Assembly: GCF_004331465.1 (NCBI RefSeq)
Contig: NZ_SJKB01000002.1
Location: 248,001 to 312,000 of the forward strand
Direction of reading: 5' to 3'
Length of the DNA: 64,000 nt
DNA from: Kribbella pittospori
GTDB lineage: Bacteria; Actinomycetota; Actinomycetes; Propionibacteriales; Kribbellaceae
In this document: one piece after another, positions 24,885-32,778 of the stretch
How positions within the stretch are numbered: position 1 is the first letter of the stretch
Layout: each line of letters starts with the position of its first letter
Notes under the pieces: model-generated
Told to the model about the DNA's origin: nothing
The model's database searches: none
The model's input: only the letters and a program-made list of their open reading frames with translations
Translations under genes and position numbers: made by a program

Positions 24885-26152
24885 AGATCCCCCGCCCGCC
24901 CTGGGCCCAGACGATCCGCTTCCGGCTGACGCTGACGTACTCCGCCGTACTGATCGCGCTCTCCGCACTGTTGCTCGGCGGCGTCTACCTGACGCTGTCG
25001 CAGATCCTGGATCCGAAGCCGCTGGACCAGATCCAGGTCAACAAGGTCTACAAAGATGCCGAGGGCAACCTCAAACTCAAGCAGGGCCAGGTGATCCAGG
25101 CCGCCGAGATCTCCAGCGTCGAGTCGGCGGTGAACTACCAGACCCTGCAGACGTTGCGGAACTACTCGGCCGCCGGCATGGGCGTGCTGTTCCTGGTCAG
25201 CCTCGGCACCGGCTGGTGGCTGTCCGGCCGGGCGCTACGACCGGTACGACGGATCACCGCGACCGCGCAGGAGATCTCGGCAACCGATCTGTCCCGCCGG
25301 ATCGCACTTGGCGGACCGCAGGACGAGCTGCGGAACCTGTCCGACACCGTCGACGACATGCTCGGCCGGCTGGAGTCGGCGTTCGTGGCGCAACGGCAAC
25401 TGGTCGACGACGCGTCGCACGAGCTGCGCAATCCGCTCGCGGTGATCCAGGCCAACGTGGACGCCGTCCTCGCGCACGACGACACTCCACCGGAGGACCG
25501 GGCCCAGGCGACCGCGATCGTGAGCCGGGCGATCCAGCGGATGACGCGGCTGGTCGAGGACCTGCTCGCCTCGGCCCGCCGGTCCTCGCCGGCGTTCGTC
25601 GACGCGGACGTCGATCTCGCCGCGATCGCGGGTGAGGCAGCCGAGGAGTACGAACTGCTCGCGGCCGATCGCGAACTTCACGTCGTACGCCGGTTGTCCC
25701 CCGGGCCGATCGCGGCCGGAGACGCGTCGGCGCTGCGGCGTGCGGTCGACAATCTGCTCTCGAACGCGGTCCGGCTGGCGCGCGGCGGCAGTGAACTCGT
25801 GCTCGCAGTGGGAAGTCGGAACGGCTGGGCCTGGATCGCCGTACGCGACGAAGGCCCAGGAATCGCGGCGGATGACGCCGATCGGGTCTTCGACCGCTTC
25901 TTCCGCGGCGGGCAGCGGCAGCCGCCGGCGACCATCCCTTCGACCGGTCAACGCCGCGCCGGCCTCGGCCTGGCCATCGTCCGCCAGATCGCCGAATCCC
26001 ACGGCGGCACCGTCGCCCTGCACTCCGAGCTCGGCACCGGCAGCACGTTCATCATCTGGCTCCCCGAGCGCTCCCTCACCAACAGCACCCGCCGTACCCC
26101 CACTCCACCCGACGAAGACCCGCTCGGTCCCCGCCCGGGCTCAGGCCAGTAG
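24881..26152 (+). CDS. Sensor histidine kinase
   Basis: 423 residues. The N-terminal transmembrane helix (about 17-42) leads to a short extracellular loop of ~65 residues, then a second helix (~105-122), a HAMP domain and a HisKA domain with phosphoacceptor His in 'DASHELRNPLAV'. The HATPase domain has N box 'DNLLSNAVR', G1 'DEGPGI' and G2 'GAGLGLAIV'-type motifs ('RRAGLGLAIVRQIAESHGG'). The tail is Pro-rich. The short sensor loop suggests a membrane-proximal or ionic signal, which cannot be identified. Its last 12 bp overlap the convergent phosphotransferase gene. Confidence 0.92.
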   Translation: MKIPRPPWAQTIRFRLTLTYSAVLIALSALLLGGVYLTLSQILDPKPLDQIQVNKVYKDAEGNLKLKQGQVIQAAEISSVESAVNYQTLQTLRNYSAAGMGVLFLVSLGTGWWLSGRALRPVRRITATAQEISATDLSRRIALGGPQDELRNLSDTVDDMLGRLESAFVAQRQLVDDASHELRNPLAVIQANVDAVLAHDDTPPEDRAQATAIVSRAIQRMTRLVEDLLASARRSSPAFVDADVDLAAIAGEAAEEYELLAADRELHVVRRLSPGPIAAGDASALRRAVDNLLSNAVRLARGGSELVLAVGSRNGWAWIAVRDEGPGIAADDADRVFDRFFRGGQRQPPATIPSTGQRRAGLGLAIVRQIAESHGGTVALHSELGTGSTFIIWLPERSLTNSTRRTPTPPDEDPLGPRPGSGQ

Positions 26153-26929
26153 AGCCTGGTGCAGCGCGTCCGCGTGAGCGGTGAACCAGTGGTTGGTGCG
26201 CTGGGTGAGCGCTGCTTCGCCGGTGGTCCAGCGTTGACGGAACCAGGGGTGACCGGTTTCTGCGCCTCGGCGGACGTAGTCCATGCACCAGACGTGATTG
26301 TCGGCGGCCGCCTCGACCAGGCGCAGCCGGTCGGCTTCGGACAGACCGTAGCTGTCGGCGAACCGGCGGAACCGGGCGAACGTGCGGCCGCGGCGGGCGT
26401 CGTGGATGTCGGCGGCCGGGCGTAGCGGCCCCCACAGCCGGATCGCGGTGGCGACGTCCCACAGCACCGAGCCAGGGCCGGCGAGGTCGAAGTCGATCAG
26501 CGCGACCGCGACCCCGTCCCGGAACACGATGTTGTCCAGGTTCGGGTCGTTGTGGCTGACGATGTCCTCGACGTACGCCGGCGGCACCGGCTCGGACCAC
26601 GTGTAGCCGTCGGGCCGGAAGCCGGCGACCGCCTGGTGATAGTCACGGAGCAACGCCGCGACACTGTCCAGCGCGGCATCCGTCATCGACCAGGCCGGGT
26701 ACGGCGGCGTCACCGTCTCACCGGGGACGTACGACAGGACCTCGCGACCCTGCTCGTCGATCCCCAGCAGCGTCGGCGCACCCTCGAATCCGACGTCGTT
26801 CAAATATTCGAACAGCGCGTGGATGGATGAGCTGTTTCCGCGCAGCGGACGGCGTACGGTGTCGCGGACACGCACCACCAGTCCGCGGTTGGCGGTTCCA
26901 CCGAGCAGGGGCGTTTCGACCTCGGCCAT
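26141..26929 (-). CDS. Aminoglycoside phosphotransferase-family kinase
   Basis: 262 residues of the APH/choline-kinase fold. The catalytic loop is 'VSHNDPNLDNIVF' (Asp and Asn) and the metal-binding 'LIDFDLAGPGSVLWDVA' follows. The N-terminal lobe carries 'EVLSYVPGETV'. Such enzymes phosphorylate small hydroxylated molecules (antibiotics, sugars, choline). Nothing here fixes the substrate, and resistance should not be assumed. Its ATG lies 4 bp after the stop of the SorC-type regulator, so the two are probably co-transcribed. That could hint at a sugar-related substrate. Confidence 0.8.
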   Translation of the reverse strand: MAEVETPLLGGTANRGLVVRVRDTVRRPLRGNSSSIHALFEYLNDVGFEGAPTLLGIDEQGREVLSYVPGETVTPPYPAWSMTDAALDSVAALLRDYHQAVAGFRPDGYTWSEPVPPAYVEDIVSHNDPNLDNIVFRDGVAVALIDFDLAGPGSVLWDVATAIRLWGPLRPAADIHDARRGRTFARFRRFADSYGLSEADRLRLVEAAADNHVWCMDYVRRGAETGHPWFRQRWTTGEAALTQRTNHWFTAHADALHQALLA

Positions 26930-26933
26930 CGGG

Positions 26934-27887
26934 TCAGGGTGTCGCCTCGAGCAGTGCTCGTGCAAGAGGGCTGTGGGTGACGAGACCGTTCACCAGGCCG
27001 CTGCGGACCGCGGCACGGACCGCGCCGACCTTGGCCAGGCCGTACGGGATCGCAATCACCTCGTCGATCGCGTCCATCTGCTCGGCGTTGATCGCGATCA
27101 CCCGGTCGGTCACCCGGCTCTGCACCGGTACGCCGTCCGCGTCGACGAACACCCCGGAGATGTCCGCCACCACGCCGCGCCGGAGCAACTGATCACACGC
27201 CTTCTCGTCCATCGCGTCGTACAGCGTGGACTGGTCGGCCGCCCAGGACCCGAGCCCGACCACGGCCTTGGTGACCGAGTCGAAGTGGCTGATCGCCTCC
27301 GCGACCTCCGGTTGCTGCCGCAGTGCCCGCGCGGTCGCCGCATCCGGAACGACCAGCGGCGCATAGAAGAGGTACGCCGCTCCGCCGGACAAGCGAGCGG
27401 TGTGCCGGACGAGTTCCACCGAGTTCGCCTCGACATCTGGTCGGGTCAACGCACCGGTCAACTGGACGACGGGAACGGGAGCGAGTGCGGTCAGCTGCTC
27501 GGTCATCGCGGTGACCGCCCGTGCCCACGCAAGACCCAGCACGTCCTCCGCGGTGACGATCTCGGACAGCAGATCAGCGGCGGCCTTGCCGAGCTGCAAC
27601 CTGAGCGCGGCCGGGTCCTCCTCGGGCGTGTCCACCACGATCGCGCGGCGCAGGCCCAGGGACTCCTGCAGGCGAGCGGAGAGGTCGAGATCGATGGCGC
27701 CCGGATGGCTGATCTCGATCCGCACCAGACCGCTGCTGCGCGCCTGGTCGAGCAGCCGGGCCACCTTGAAGCGGCTCAGCCGGAACTCGTCGGCGATCTC
27801 CACCTTGGACCGGCCGTCGACGTAGTACCGCCGCGCGATCGACGCGGTCAGCACGAGCTGTGCCGGTCCCCCCGCCATGGGCTCCAT
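26934..27887 (-). CDS. SorC/DeoR-type sugar-responsive transcriptional regulator
   Basis: 317 residues. The N-terminal helix-turn-helix runs 'SKVEIADEFRLSRFKVARLLDQA', followed by a large sugar-binding domain of the SorC family ('LGLAWARAVTAM', 'VVGLGSW', 'DISGVFVDADG', 'IAIPYG.AKV'). These proteins are tetramers or dimers whose DNA binding is changed by phosphorylated sugars or polyols. The ATG at 27887 has GGAGGC upstream; an open extension to 27965 crosses the promoter. It is divergent from the polyol transporter operon, and two matching operators lie in the gap. Confidence 0.9.
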   Translation of the reverse strand: MEPMAGGPAQLVLTASIARRYYVDGRSKVEIADEFRLSRFKVARLLDQARSSGLVRIEISHPGAIDLDLSARLQESLGLRRAIVVDTPEEDPAALRLQLGKAAADLLSEIVTAEDVLGLAWARAVTAMTEQLTALAPVPVVQLTGALTRPDVEANSVELVRHTARLSGGAAYLFYAPLVVPDAATARALRQQPEVAEAISHFDSVTKAVVGLGSWAADQSTLYDAMDEKACDQLLRRGVVADISGVFVDADGVPVQSRVTDRVIAINAEQMDAIDEVIAIPYGLAKVGAVRAAVRSGLVNGLVTHSPLARALLEATP

Positions 27888-27908
27888 GATGCCTCCACAG
27901 TCACGGCC

Positions 27909-27920
27909 GCTCATATGAGC
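27909..27920. promoter_or_regulatory. SorC-type operator 1 (GCTCATATGAGC)
   Basis: Perfect 12-bp palindrome just downstream of the predicted regulator transcription start and 21 bp before its ATG. This fits autoregulation. Confidence 0.7.
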
Positions 27921-27949
27921 ATGACTGCGCACTAGTGTTGCACAGACTC

Positions 27950-27961
27950 TTGACAGGTCAA
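27950..27961. promoter_or_regulatory. Back-to-back -35 elements of the divergent promoters
   Basis: TTGAC-AG-GTCAA gives TTGACA on the plus strand and TTGACC on the minus strand. A minus-strand -10 (AACACT) follows at 16-nt spacing. A weaker plus-strand -10 (about 27973-27979) follows at 17-18 nt. Confidence 0.55.
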
Positions 27962-27999
27962 GCACGTTCCCGGTTCACTCGTGGAGTGAGCAGAGGCTT

Positions 28000-28011
28000 G
28001 CTCAAATGAGC
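28000..28011. promoter_or_regulatory. SorC-type operator 2 (GCTCAAATGAGC)
   Basis: Differs from operator 1 only at the central base and lies 91 bp from it, just downstream of the predicted transporter-operon transcription start. The pair probably binds the adjacent regulator. Confidence 0.7.
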
Positions 28012-28046
28012 GGACGACGGTGAGCAGACCAGCGAAGGAGCGGCTC

Positions 28047-29405
28047 GTGCCCGGACGAAGGCTTATGACTGTCGGGGTCGCACTCCTGCTGAGTGCGGTC
28101 AGCGGCTGCGCCGGCTGGGGCGGCGGCGCCGGTGGCGGCGGGACCGACAGCATCAACGTGCTGATGGTGAACAACCCGCAGATGGTCGACCTGCAGCAAC
28201 TCACGGCCGACAACTTCACCAAGGACACCGGCATCAAGGTGAACTTCACCGTGCTGCCGGAGAACGACGTCCGGGACAAGATCAGCCAGGAGTTCTCCAG
28301 CCAGGCCGGTCAGTACGACGTGGCGTCGCTGAGCAACTTCGAGATCCCGATCTACGCCAAGAGCAAGTGGATCGCGCCGCTGTCGGACTACATCACAGGC
28401 GACCCGTCGTTCGACCAGGACGACGTGCTCAAGCCGATGACGCTGTCGCTGTCCGGCGAGGACGGCAAGGTGTACGGCGAACCGTTCTACGGTGAGTCGT
28501 CGTTCCTGATGTATCGCAAGGACGTGCTGGCGGACAAGGGCGTCACGATGCCGGCCAAGCCGACCTGGCAGGAGGTCGCGGACATCGCGGCCAAGGTCGA
28601 CAACGCCCAGCCGGGGATGCGCGGCATCTGCCTGCGCGGCCAGCCGGGCTGGGGTCAGATCTTCGCGCCGCTCACCACCGTGGTGAACACCTTCGGCGGC
28701 ACCTGGTTCACGCAGGACTGGCAGGCCCAGGTGAACTCACCGGAGTTCACCGAGGCGACCAAGTTCTACGTCGACCTGGTCCGCGCGCACGGCGAACTCG
28801 GCGCACCGCAGGCAGGGTTCACCGAGTGCCTGAACAACCTGATCCAGGGCAACGTCGCGATGTGGTACGACGCGACGTCCGCGGCCGGATCGCTGGAAGC
28901 GCCGAACTCGCCGGTCAAGGGCAAGATCGGCTACGTCCCGGCGCCGGTCGTGAAGACCGACAGCTCCGGCTGGCTGTACGCGTGGTCGTGGAGCATCCAG
29001 GAGGCCAGCAAGAAGAAGGACAACGCCTGGAAGTTCATCTCCTGGGCCTCCGGCAAGGACTACGAGACGCTGGTCGGCGAGAAGCTCGGCTGGTCCCGCG
29101 TCCCGGCCGGCAAGCGGGCCTCGACGTACGACAACCCGTCGTACCTGAAGGAGGCCGCGGCGTTCGCGACGCCGACCAAGGAAGCGATCGAGACCGCCGA
29201 CCCGCGCAACCCGGGCACCCAGCCGCGGCCGGCGATCGGGATCCAGTTCGTCGACATCCCGGAGTTCCCGGACCTCGGCACGCAGGTCAGCCAGGACGTG
29301 AGCTCGGCGATCGCCGGGCGGATGAGTGTGGACGAAGCGCTGAAACGCGGGCAGGAGCTCGCCGACGACGTCGCCGAGCGGTATCGCTCGCGCGCAGCGA
29401 AGTAA
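28047..29405 (+). CDS. Sugar/polyol ABC transporter substrate-binding lipoprotein
   Basis: 452 residues. The signal sequence ends in lipobox AVSGC (lipidated Cys about residue 21 from this start), followed by a Gly-rich linker and a family 1 extracellular solute-binding domain ('FTKDTGIKVNFTVLPENDV', 'FLMYRKDVL', 'AWKFISWASGKDY'). It captures a sugar alcohol outside the membrane for the two permeases encoded next. The GTG at 28047 was chosen because AAGGAG lies 6 nt upstream and it gives a normal signal length. A GTG at 28020 would add nine residues. Confidence 0.9.
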   Translation: MPGRRLMTVGVALLLSAVSGCAGWGGGAGGGGTDSINVLMVNNPQMVDLQQLTADNFTKDTGIKVNFTVLPENDVRDKISQEFSSQAGQYDVASLSNFEIPIYAKSKWIAPLSDYITGDPSFDQDDVLKPMTLSLSGEDGKVYGEPFYGESSFLMYRKDVLADKGVTMPAKPTWQEVADIAAKVDNAQPGMRGICLRGQPGWGQIFAPLTTVVNTFGGTWFTQDWQAQVNSPEFTEATKFYVDLVRAHGELGAPQAGFTECLNNLIQGNVAMWYDATSAAGSLEAPNSPVKGKIGYVPAPVVKTDSSGWLYAWSWSIQEASKKKDNAWKFISWASGKDYETLVGEKLGWSRVPAGKRASTYDNPSYLKEAAAFATPTKEAIETADPRNPGTQPRPAIGIQFVDIPEFPDLGTQVSQDVSSAIAGRMSVDEALKRGQELADDVAERYRSRAAK

Positions 29406-29417
29406 GGGGAGCCGGTC

Positions 29418-30383
29418 ATGTCCGTCGACGCAAAGCCTGACACCGAGACGCGTCCGGGGCGCCGCCATGCGCCGCCGCCGGGATCCGAGGGCACGATGAT
29501 GCGCAAGGCCGGCGACTGGGCCCGGCGTGCGCCGTTGATGCCGGCGCTGGTGTTCATGATCATCGTGACCCAGCTGCCGTTCGTGGTCACGATCATCGTG
29601 TCCTTCATGGACTGGAACGCCTACTACCCCGACGAGCGCGGGTTCGCCGGCATCGACAACTTCCGCCGGGTGCTGACCGACTCGAACACCCGGCACGCGA
29701 TCTGGGTGACGGTCGTGCTCACGGCCGGCGTCGTCCTGCTCAGCCTGGTCCTCGGGCTGCTGATCGCGCTGCTGCTGGACCGGAAGTTCCGCGGCCGGGG
29801 TGCGGTCCGGACGATGATGATCACGCCGTTCCTGGTCGTGCCGGTGGCGGCCGCGCTGCTGTGGAAGCACGCGCTGTACAACCCGACGTACGGCCTGTTC
29901 AACGGCGTGCTGAAGTGGATCTTCGGTGACAACGCGCCGCAACCGGACTGGATCAGCAACCAGCCGTTGTGGTCGATCATCTTCGCGCTGGTCTGGCAGT
30001 GGACGCCGTTCATGATGCTGATCCTGCTGGCCGGCCTGCAGAGCCGTCCGCTGGACGTGATCGAGGCGGCCGGGATCGACGGCGCGAACCAGTGGGAGAT
30101 CTTCCGGTACATGACGCTGCCGCACCTGCGGCAGTACCTGGAACTGTCCGCGCTGCTCGGCTCGATCTACGTCGTCCAGAACTTCGACGCCGTCTTCACC
30201 ATCACGTCCGGCGGCCTCGGGACGGCGAACCTGCCGTACACGATCTACCAGACCTTCTACACCGCGCACGACTACGGCCGGGCCTCGGCCGCGGGCGTGA
30301 TCGTGGTGATCGGCACGATCGTCATCGCGACGCTCGCGCTGCGGTCGGTGTCCACGCTGTTCCGAGAGGAGACCGGACGGTGA
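29418..30383 (+). CDS. Sugar/polyol ABC transporter permease (MalF type)
   Basis: 321 residues. A cytoplasmic, Pro-rich N-terminus is followed by six transmembrane segments and the binding-protein-dependent permease signature 'EAAGIDGANQWEIFRYMTLP' (EAA loop) that contacts the ATPase. It pairs with the next permease. No ATPase gene is in the operon, so a shared MsiK-type ATPase elsewhere is likely. Confidence 0.9.
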   Translation: MSVDAKPDTETRPGRRHAPPPGSEGTMMRKAGDWARRAPLMPALVFMIIVTQLPFVVTIIVSFMDWNAYYPDERGFAGIDNFRRVLTDSNTRHAIWVTVVLTAGVVLLSLVLGLLIALLLDRKFRGRGAVRTMMITPFLVVPVAAALLWKHALYNPTYGLFNGVLKWIFGDNAPQPDWISNQPLWSIIFALVWQWTPFMMLILLAGLQSRPLDVIEAAGIDGANQWEIFRYMTLPHLRQYLELSALLGSIYVVQNFDAVFTITSGGLGTANLPYTIYQTFYTAHDYGRASAAGVIVVIGTIVIATLALRSVSTLFREETGR

Positions 30384-30385
30384 AT

Positions 30386-30451
30386 GAGCGAAGCGAATTC
30401 ACAATCAAGCACAGTGCGCTTGGTGCCTCATCGGCGCCCGGAGCGAAGCGA
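30386..30451 (+). repeat. Direct repeat GAGCGAAGCGA in the gap between permease genes
   Basis: The 11-mer occurs at 30386-30396 and 30441-30451, flanking a 44-nt spacer in the 76-bp gap. Purpose unknown; it may be a small repetitive insertion in the operon. Confidence 0.5.
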
Positions 30452-30459
30452 GGACGACG

Positions 30460-31305
30460 ATGAGTTCGCAAGTGACAATCGTGACCGGGCGGAAGAACCG
30501 GGGCGGAGGGTTCGTCCTGAGCGGGGTGGCCTGGATCGTCGGCATCCTGTTCGTGCTGCCGGTGCTGTGGATGTTGCTGACGTCGTTCCACTCCGAGGAG
30601 GACGCGGCCAAGAACCCGCCGGACATCGCCGCGCCGCTCACGCTGGACGGCTACCGGGCGTTCTTCGACACCGGTCCCTGGCCATCGATCGCGAACTCGC
30701 TGACCGCGAGCATCCTGTCCACCGCGCTGGTCATCCTGCTCGCGTTCCCGGCGGCGTACGCGCTGTCGATCCGGCCGGTGAAGAAGTGGACCGACGTGAT
30801 GTTCTTCTTCCTGTCCACCAAGATGCTGCCGGTGGTGGCCGGCCTGCTGCCGATCTACCTGTTCGCGCAGTCGGTCGGATTCCTGGACAACATCTGGCTG
30901 CTGATCATCCTCTACACCTCGATGAACCTGCCGATCGCGGTCTGGATGCTGCGCAGCTTCCTGTCCGAGGTCCCGGTGGAGATCCTCGAGGCGGCCTCAG
31001 TCGACGGGGCGTCGCTGTCGCGGACGCTGCGGTCGGTGGTCGCGCCGGTGGTGACACCGGGGATCGCGTCGGTGGCGCTGATCTGCTTCATCTTCAGCTG
31101 GAACGAGTTGCTGTTCGCCCGGGTGCTGACCGGCACAGTGGCGCAGACGGCTCCGGTGTTCTTGACTGGGTTCGTGACCAGCCAAGGATTGTTCCTCGCC
31201 AAAGTCTGTGCCGCGTCCATCGTGGTGTCGTTGCCGGTGCTGATCGCCGGGTTCGCCGCCCAGGACAAGCTCGTCCAGGGTCTGTCGCTGGGGGCGGTCA
31301 AGTGA
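30460..31305 (+). CDS. Sugar/polyol ABC transporter permease (MalG type)
   Basis: 281 residues and six transmembrane segments. The EAA loop 'EAASVDGASLSRTLRSVVAP' is in the second half. It forms the membrane channel with the preceding permease. The start of the dehydrogenase gene overlaps its stop as GTGA. A 76-bp gap with a short direct repeat separates it from the first permease, unlike the tight spacing elsewhere in the operon. Confidence 0.9.
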   Translation: MSSQVTIVTGRKNRGGGFVLSGVAWIVGILFVLPVLWMLLTSFHSEEDAAKNPPDIAAPLTLDGYRAFFDTGPWPSIANSLTASILSTALVILLAFPAAYALSIRPVKKWTDVMFFFLSTKMLPVVAGLLPIYLFAQSVGFLDNIWLLIILYTSMNLPIAVWMLRSFLSEVPVEILEAASVDGASLSRTLRSVVAPVVTPGIASVALICFIFSWNELLFARVLTGTVAQTAPVFLTGFVTSQGLFLAKVCAASIVVSLPVLIAGFAAQDKLVQGLSLGAVK

Positions 31306-32768
31306 CAGCACTGACCACCACCGCATTGGATGCTCTGGGCAACGACGTCCCCACACCGGGCTACGACCGTACGGCGGTGAAGCCGGGCATCGTGCACTTC
31401 GGTGTCGGCGGCTTCCACCGGGCCCACCAGGCGATGTACCTGGACCGGCTGATGAACGACGGGAAGGCCCTGGACTGGGGCATCGTCGGCGTCGGCGTAC
31501 TCCCCCAGGACAGGAGGATGTACGACGTCCTGTCCACGCAGGACCACCTGTACACGTTGGTGATCAAGCACCCGGACGGGACGCTCGAGCCGCGCGTGAT
31601 CGGGTCCGTCGTCGGTTACCTGTTCGCGCCGGACAACCCGTCGGCCGTACTGGACCGGCTCGTCGATCCGGCGACGCGGATCGTGTCGCTGACGATCACC
31701 GAGGGCGGCTACAACGTGAACCAGGTGACCGGCGAACTGGACACCTCCGACCCCGCGCTGGCCGCCGACCTGGAGCCGGGCGCGACGCCGGGGAGTGTCT
31801 TCGGGTTCATCGTCGAGGCGCTGGCGCGCCGGCGGGCGGCTGGGGTGCCGCCGTTCACGGTGATGTCGTGCGACAACATCCCGGGCAACGGTCACGTCGC
31901 CCGGAAGATGCTCGCATCGTTCGCCCGGCTGAAGGATCCGGAGCTCGCCGAATTCCTGGAGACCGAGGTGCGGTTCCCGAACTGCATGGTCGACCGGATC
32001 ACGCCGGTGACCACGGACGCCGACCGGGCAGCGCTGGCCGAGCGGTTCGGGGTCGAGGACGGCTGGCCGGTGGTGTGCGAGCCGTTCACCCAGTGGGTGC
32101 TCGAGGACGACTTCGGTGGCGTCCGGCCGCCGTACGAGGATGTCGGCGTACAGATCGTGGGTGACGTCGAGCCGTACGAGCTGATGAAGTTGCGGCTGCT
32201 GAACGCGAGCCACCAGGCGCTGTGCTACCTCGGCTACCTGGCCGGCTACCGGTACGCGCACGAGGTGTGCCAGGACAAGCTGTTCGTCGACTTCCTGCTC
32301 CGCTACATGGACGACGAGGGGACGCCGACGCTGCCGCCGGTGCCCGGGGTCGACCTGGATCGGTACAAGCACCAGTTGGTCGAGCGGTTCGCGAATCCGG
32401 AGGTCCGCGACACCCTGGCCCGGTTGTGCGCGGAGAGCTCGGACCGGATCCCGAAGTGGCTGCTGCCGGTCGTCCGCGAGCAACTAGCGGCCGGGCGGAG
32501 CATCACGCGGTCCGTGCTGGTGGTCGCGTCGTGGGCCCGGTACGCCGAGGGCGTCGACGAGCAGGGCGAGCCGATCGAGGTGGTGGACCGGCTGCGCGAC
32601 AAGCTGGTCGAGCGGGCGCAGCACAACCACGAGGACCCGCTGGTGTTCATCTCGGACCCGGATCTGTTCGGTGAGCTGGCGTCGGACGACGTGTTCGTGA
32701 CGCAGTACACCGCGGCCTTGAAGTCGCTCCACGAGATCGGCGCCCGCGCCACTCTCGAAGCCCTTTAG
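31302..32768 (+). CDS. Mannitol/arabinitol 2-dehydrogenase (polyol-specific long-chain family)
   Basis: 488 residues. The NAD-binding start is 'GIVHFGVGGFHRAHQAMY', and the family active-site region has catalytic Lys, Asn and His in 'KLRLLNASHQAL'. It oxidises a sugar alcohol to a ketose, such as mannitol to fructose or D-arabinitol to D-xylulose. The xylulokinase encoded next favours arabinitol or a related pentitol, though mannitol is not excluded. The open frame extends further upstream, but the GTG overlapping the permease stop is the natural coupled start. Confidence 0.9.
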   Translation: MTALTTTALDALGNDVPTPGYDRTAVKPGIVHFGVGGFHRAHQAMYLDRLMNDGKALDWGIVGVGVLPQDRRMYDVLSTQDHLYTLVIKHPDGTLEPRVIGSVVGYLFAPDNPSAVLDRLVDPATRIVSLTITEGGYNVNQVTGELDTSDPALAADLEPGATPGSVFGFIVEALARRRAAGVPPFTVMSCDNIPGNGHVARKMLASFARLKDPELAEFLETEVRFPNCMVDRITPVTTDADRAALAERFGVEDGWPVVCEPFTQWVLEDDFGGVRPPYEDVGVQIVGDVEPYELMKLRLLNASHQALCYLGYLAGYRYAHEVCQDKLFVDFLLRYMDDEGTPTLPPVPGVDLDRYKHQLVERFANPEVRDTLARLCAESSDRIPKWLLPVVREQLAAGRSITRSVLVVASWARYAEGVDEQGEPIEVVDRLRDKLVERAQHNHEDPLVFISDPDLFGELASDDVFVTQYTAALKSLHEIGARATLEAL

Positions 32769-32771
32769 TCT
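32766..32771 (+). promoter_or_regulatory. -10 element (TAGTCT) before the xylulokinase gene
   Basis: TAGTCT spans the end of the dehydrogenase gene and ends 7 nt before the ATG at 32779. It could give an internal leaderless transcript. Confidence 0.4.
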
Positions 32772-32778
32772 GGACGTC

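Noticed and set aside
26141..26929. Antibiotic-resistance gene
   Set aside because: The APH fold alone does not indicate aminoglycoside resistance, and the chromosomal operon context suggests a metabolic role.
30384..31301. Upstream in-frame extension of the polyol dehydrogenase through the second permease gene
   Set aside because: The dehydrogenase fold begins at the GTG that overlaps the permease stop; the extension is Arg-rich shadow sequence.
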